Below, in pieces: positions 61,709 through 64,000 of a stretch of 64,000 bases of DNA (the first letter of the stretch is position 1; each line of letters begins with the position of its first letter). A model generated the notes under the pieces. It saw only the letters and a list, made by a program, of their open reading frames with translations. It was not told the origin of the DNA and did no database searches. Location: the NCBI RefSeq assembly GCF_031679605.1, contig NZ_CP117522.1:1488001-1552000 (forward strand), in the 5' to 3' direction. The position numbers were made by a program, and so were the translations under genes. This stretch comes from Streptomyces luomodiensis (GTDB lineage Bacteria > Actinomycetota > Actinomycetes > Streptomycetales > Streptomycetaceae).

Positions 61709-62182
61709 TCACTGGCTGCTGGTTCCGAAGTCCTCGGGCGAGATCTGGTCGAGGAACTCGCGGAACTTCTCCACCTCGTCCTCCTGCTCGTCCGGGATCG
61801 CGATACCGGCGTCGTCCAGCACGCCGTCGCTGCCGTAGATCGGTGTTCCGGTGCGCAGCGCGAGCGCTATGGCGTCGGACGGCCGGGCGCTGACCTCCAC
61901 ACCGCTGGCGAACACCAGCTCCGCGTAGAAGACGCCCTCCCGCAGATCCGTGATGCGGACCTCCGTGAGCTGCTGTCCGACTGCTTCGAGTACGTCTTTG
62001 AAAAGGTCATGGGTCAGCGGGCGCGCCGGAGCCATGCCCTGCTGAGCGAAGGCGATCGCGGTCGCCTCACCTGGTCCGATCCAGATGGGGAGGTAGCGGT
62101 CGCCTCCCACTTCACGCAGGAGCACGATCGGTTGGTTGGAGGGCATTTCCACCCGGACACCCACGACGTCGAGCTCGTTCAC
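61709..62182 (-). CDS. Bifunctional nuclease-family (DUF151) protein
   Basis: A 157-residue protein: MNELDVVGVRVEMPSNQPIVLLREVGGDRYLPIWIGPGEATAIAFAQQG, THDLFKDVLEAVGQQLTEVRITDLREGVFYAELVF, RPSDAIALALRTGTPIY. Plant and mycobacterial relatives show nuclease activity, though the role is unclear. It lies between the two MerR genes, equivalent to Rv1829. The GTG at 62182 is used. Confidence 0.93.
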   Translation of the reverse strand: MNELDVVGVRVEMPSNQPIVLLREVGGDRYLPIWIGPGEATAIAFAQQGMAPARPLTHDLFKDVLEAVGQQLTEVRITDLREGVFYAELVFASGVEVSARPSDAIALALRTGTPIYGSDGVLDDAGIAIPDEQEDEVEKFREFLDQISPEDFGTSSQ

Positions 62183-62234
62183 ACAGCAACCCTAGGACGT
62201 GCCCGGCCGGTTTGGATAGTCGGGGCCCGGTCGG

Positions 62235-62987
62235 TCATCGCTCCTGGGCCCCCAAAGCCGACCGCACCAGTGCCTCGTGCAGCCGTACGGAGAGCGTGGC
62301 GAGCTCTCGCGCACTGGCCTCCGCATGCGCTCTGGTCTGCGGGTTTCTATGCAACCGCAGCGGGGCGACCACCTGCTCGACCATTCCGGCCTCGCGCTCG
62401 GCGGAAGCTTTCATGATTCTCAGGTGACGTGGTTCCAGGCCGAAACGACCGAGCTCGGCGATGAGCCGGGCGACAGTCACCGCCTCGATGTCGTACCCGC
62501 CGTCCGCGGTCGCCACGAGCAGCCCGTACGACTCCCATTCGGCCAGCTCCGCCTCGCTGACCTGGGCCGTTGCCAGCAGCTCGGCACGGCCCACCCGGGC
62601 GGCCGTGGGGCCGTCCGGGGCGGTCCCGGCGCCGCTGTCGAGCGGTCCGGGTTGCCGCGCCCCCTGCGAAACGGCAGGAAGCTGCAACGGTTCACCCCGC
62701 TCCAGGGCGTCCAGATGCTCCCGGATGACCTTGAGCGGCAGGTAGTGGTCACGCTGCATCCGGAGGATATGGCCGAGCCGCGCCACGTCCTGGCGGCTGA
62801 ACTTGCGGTAGCCGGACGGCGTGCGCCGCGGCTCCACCAGACCCTCCGACTCCAAGAAGCGGATCTTGGAGATGGTGACCTCGGGGAACTCGTCCCGCAA
62901 CAGATTCAGCACGGTGCCGATGCTCATCGACCGGCTGCCCGTGGTGGCGGTGCCGGTCTCGGCACCGCCCGACGGTGTCTGAAGCAT
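62235..62987 (-). CDS. MerR-family regulator FtsR-like (Rv1828-like)
   Basis: A 250-residue protein: MSIGTVLNLLRDEFPEVTISKIRFLESEGLVEPRRTPSGYRKFSRQDVARLGHILRMQRDHYLPLKVIREHLDAL is the MerR DNA-binding domain; the C-terminal half is the dimer/effector domain (LLATAQVSEAELAEWESYGLL). In corynebacteria the homologue FtsR activates ftsZ. Located directly downstream of the FHA gene, as in mycobacteria. Confidence 0.92.
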   Translation of the reverse strand: MLQTPSGGAETGTATTGSRSMSIGTVLNLLRDEFPEVTISKIRFLESEGLVEPRRTPSGYRKFSRQDVARLGHILRMQRDHYLPLKVIREHLDALERGEPLQLPAVSQGARQPGPLDSGAGTAPDGPTAARVGRAELLATAQVSEAELAEWESYGLLVATADGGYDIEAVTVARLIAELGRFGLEPRHLRIMKASAEREAGMVEQVVAPLRLHRNPQTRAHAEASARELATLSVRLHEALVRSALGAQER

Positions 62988-63005
62988 GGACCTCCCCTGT
63001 ACGGG

Positions 63006-63776
63006 TCAGATGCCGACGCCCCGCTGGCTCGGGTAGAAGACCAGCCGGTACTTACCGATCTGCACCTCGTCGCCGCTGGCCAGGACCACCGGCGCGTCGA
63101 TCTGCTCCCGGTTGAGGTACGTGCCGTTGAGGCTGCCGACGTCCGCGACGGTGAAGCCGCCGTCCTGGCCGCGCCGGAACTCCACATGGCGGCGGGAGAC
63201 CGTCACATCGTCCAGGAAGATGTCGCTCTGCGGGTGGCGGCCCGCCGTGGTGACATCACTGTCCAGCAGGAAGCGGCTGCCCGAGTTCGGTCCGCGGCGG
63301 ACCACCAGCAGCGCCGATCCCATCGGCAGCGCCTCGACGGCGGCCTGCGCCTCCGGACTGAGCGACGGCAGCGGCGTCTGCCCGGTCACCTCGGAGTCGT
63401 ACGCCTCGAGACCCGAGATCGAAATGGTGGAGGTGGTCTCCGAGGCACGCTCGGAGGCCGCGCCGCCCCGCAGCGGGGCGCCGCAGTTGGAACAGAACCG
63501 GCTGGCCTCCGCGTTCCGGTGGCCGCACCGCTGACATACCGGCAAGCCGAACCCTCCACCACTGTGAGCGGCCGATGGCTCCTGGAAACCTATGGGGCCG
63601 GCCGCGGAGGGGTCAACCGACGGCGCGCCCTGCGCGCCGACCTGGTCCCGGAACAGCGGGCGCTCCCCGGTTCCCCCTCCGCTCTCCTCCGCGGCACGCG
63701 AGGCGCGGTGGCGAGCGGTGCTGCTGCCGCCGTCCTGGCGGGCACTCTTGCCGAACAACTTCCCGAACAACTTCAC
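63006..63776 (-). CDS. garA: GarA-like FHA-domain protein with zinc ribbon
   Basis: A 256-residue protein: basic N terminus, a zinc ribbon (VCQRCGHRNAEASRFCSNCG, about residues 79-98), the phosphorylation motif SETTSTIS, and a C-terminal FHA domain (TTAGRHPQSDIFLDDVTVSRRHVEF, VADVGSLNGTYLN). In mycobacteria the ETTS threonines are phosphorylated by PknB or PknG and switch control of 2-oxoglutarate and glutamate metabolism. GTG 63776 follows GGGGAA. The ribbon is absent from mycobacterial GarA. Confidence 0.92.
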   Translation of the reverse strand: MKLFGKLFGKSARQDGGSSTARHRASRAAEESGGGTGERPLFRDQVGAQGAPSVDPSAAGPIGFQEPSAAHSGGGFGLPVCQRCGHRNAEASRFCSNCGAPLRGGAASERASETTSTISISGLEAYDSEVTGQTPLPSLSPEAQAAVEALPMGSALLVVRRGPNSGSRFLLDSDVTTAGRHPQSDIFLDDVTVSRRHVEFRRGQDGGFTVADVGSLNGTYLNREQIDAPVVLASGDEVQIGKYRLVFYPSQRGVGI

Positions 63777-64000
63777 GGGCGATTCCCCTTGACTGAAACA
63801 GACCCGCCCGTGGGGCAGGACAAACCCTCGATGCACACACCAGACGGCCCGGACATCCTCACAACGTCCGTGACCACCAGACAGTTTCCACCACGCGCGG
63901 ATCTTCTGGTGCGTTGACCCCCCGCGTCCACATGGTCTCCCCGAGAGACCCTCATTTCGAACCGCCTCACCGTGATGACGACCGAGCGTAGTCAGGCCGC
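63777..64000. other. Upstream region of the FHA gene, right edge of the window
   Basis: About 220 bp with no recognised gene. The start of gcvH expected next to garA in mycobacteria is not visible here. No promoter pair is asserted. Confidence 0.5.

Overview
The window is a piece of a high-GC actinobacterial chromosome, almost certainly Streptomyces. GC is above 70 percent, GTG starts are common, and the families present are typical of that genus: a DUF5133 protein, a DUF5999 protein, multidomain PAS/GAF/PP2C phosphatases, a Zur-controlled set of zinc-free ribosomal proteins, a CabD-like EF-hand protein, and the garA/ftsR-like block next to gcvP. I see no rRNA, tRNA, CRISPR array, complete insertion sequence or prophage.

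Layout. 1-2000: the 5' part of a UDP-sugar epimerase/decarboxylase and an MFS exporter. 2150-4450: wreckage of an ArsR/P-type-ATPase metal locus, followed by an intact CzrA-type ArsR sensor convergent with a CDF efflux pump. 4550-6300: a divergent XRE regulator and SDR. 6400-8920: a divergent Zur-box-controlled cluster, rpmG-rpmE-cobW-rpsR on one side and rpmB-rpsN on the other. 8920-13100: two metabolic genes set in unusual GC-rich tandem repeats and a 106-bp hairpin element. 13100-16500: a FAD/Rieske oxidoreductase and small proteins. 16900-25400: two long paralogous PAS-GAF-SpoIIE-HATPase phosphatases flanking a GAF regulator, a ReAV-type asparaginase and a GntR regulator. 25400-39000: lnt, a Gfo/Idh/MocA oxidoreductase, TetR, WYL and MarR regulators with visible operators, ung, two SDRs, a HipA-like kinase coupled to a DUF3037 protein, a lipoprotein Rieske and an isochorismatase-like protein that lacks its catalytic residues. 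39000-45400: LysR, then a GntR/DapA-like/MHS-transporter/DhaK/DhaL catabolic module. 45400-54900: MocR and PadR regulators with targets, EamA, SRPBCC, PhzF, CPBP and a GCS2-type ligase. 55000-64000: gcvP behind a tandem glycine riboswitch, a PRC-barrel protein, dinB with a 264-residue repeat tail, then MerR, DUF151, an FtsR-like MerR and a GarA-like FHA protein, all on the minus strand except the PRC gene. This matches the mycobacterial garA-Rv1828-Rv1829-Rv1830-gcvB block.

Functional themes are metal homeostasis (Zn sensing and efflux, zinc-sparing ribosomes), one-carbon and redox metabolism, uptake and breakdown of an unknown acid or keto-sugar, and a large share of local regulators whose operators can be read as palindromes in divergent intergenic regions. 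A second theme is short GC-rich tandem repeats at gene ends and between genes, in one case extending an open reading frame (dinB).
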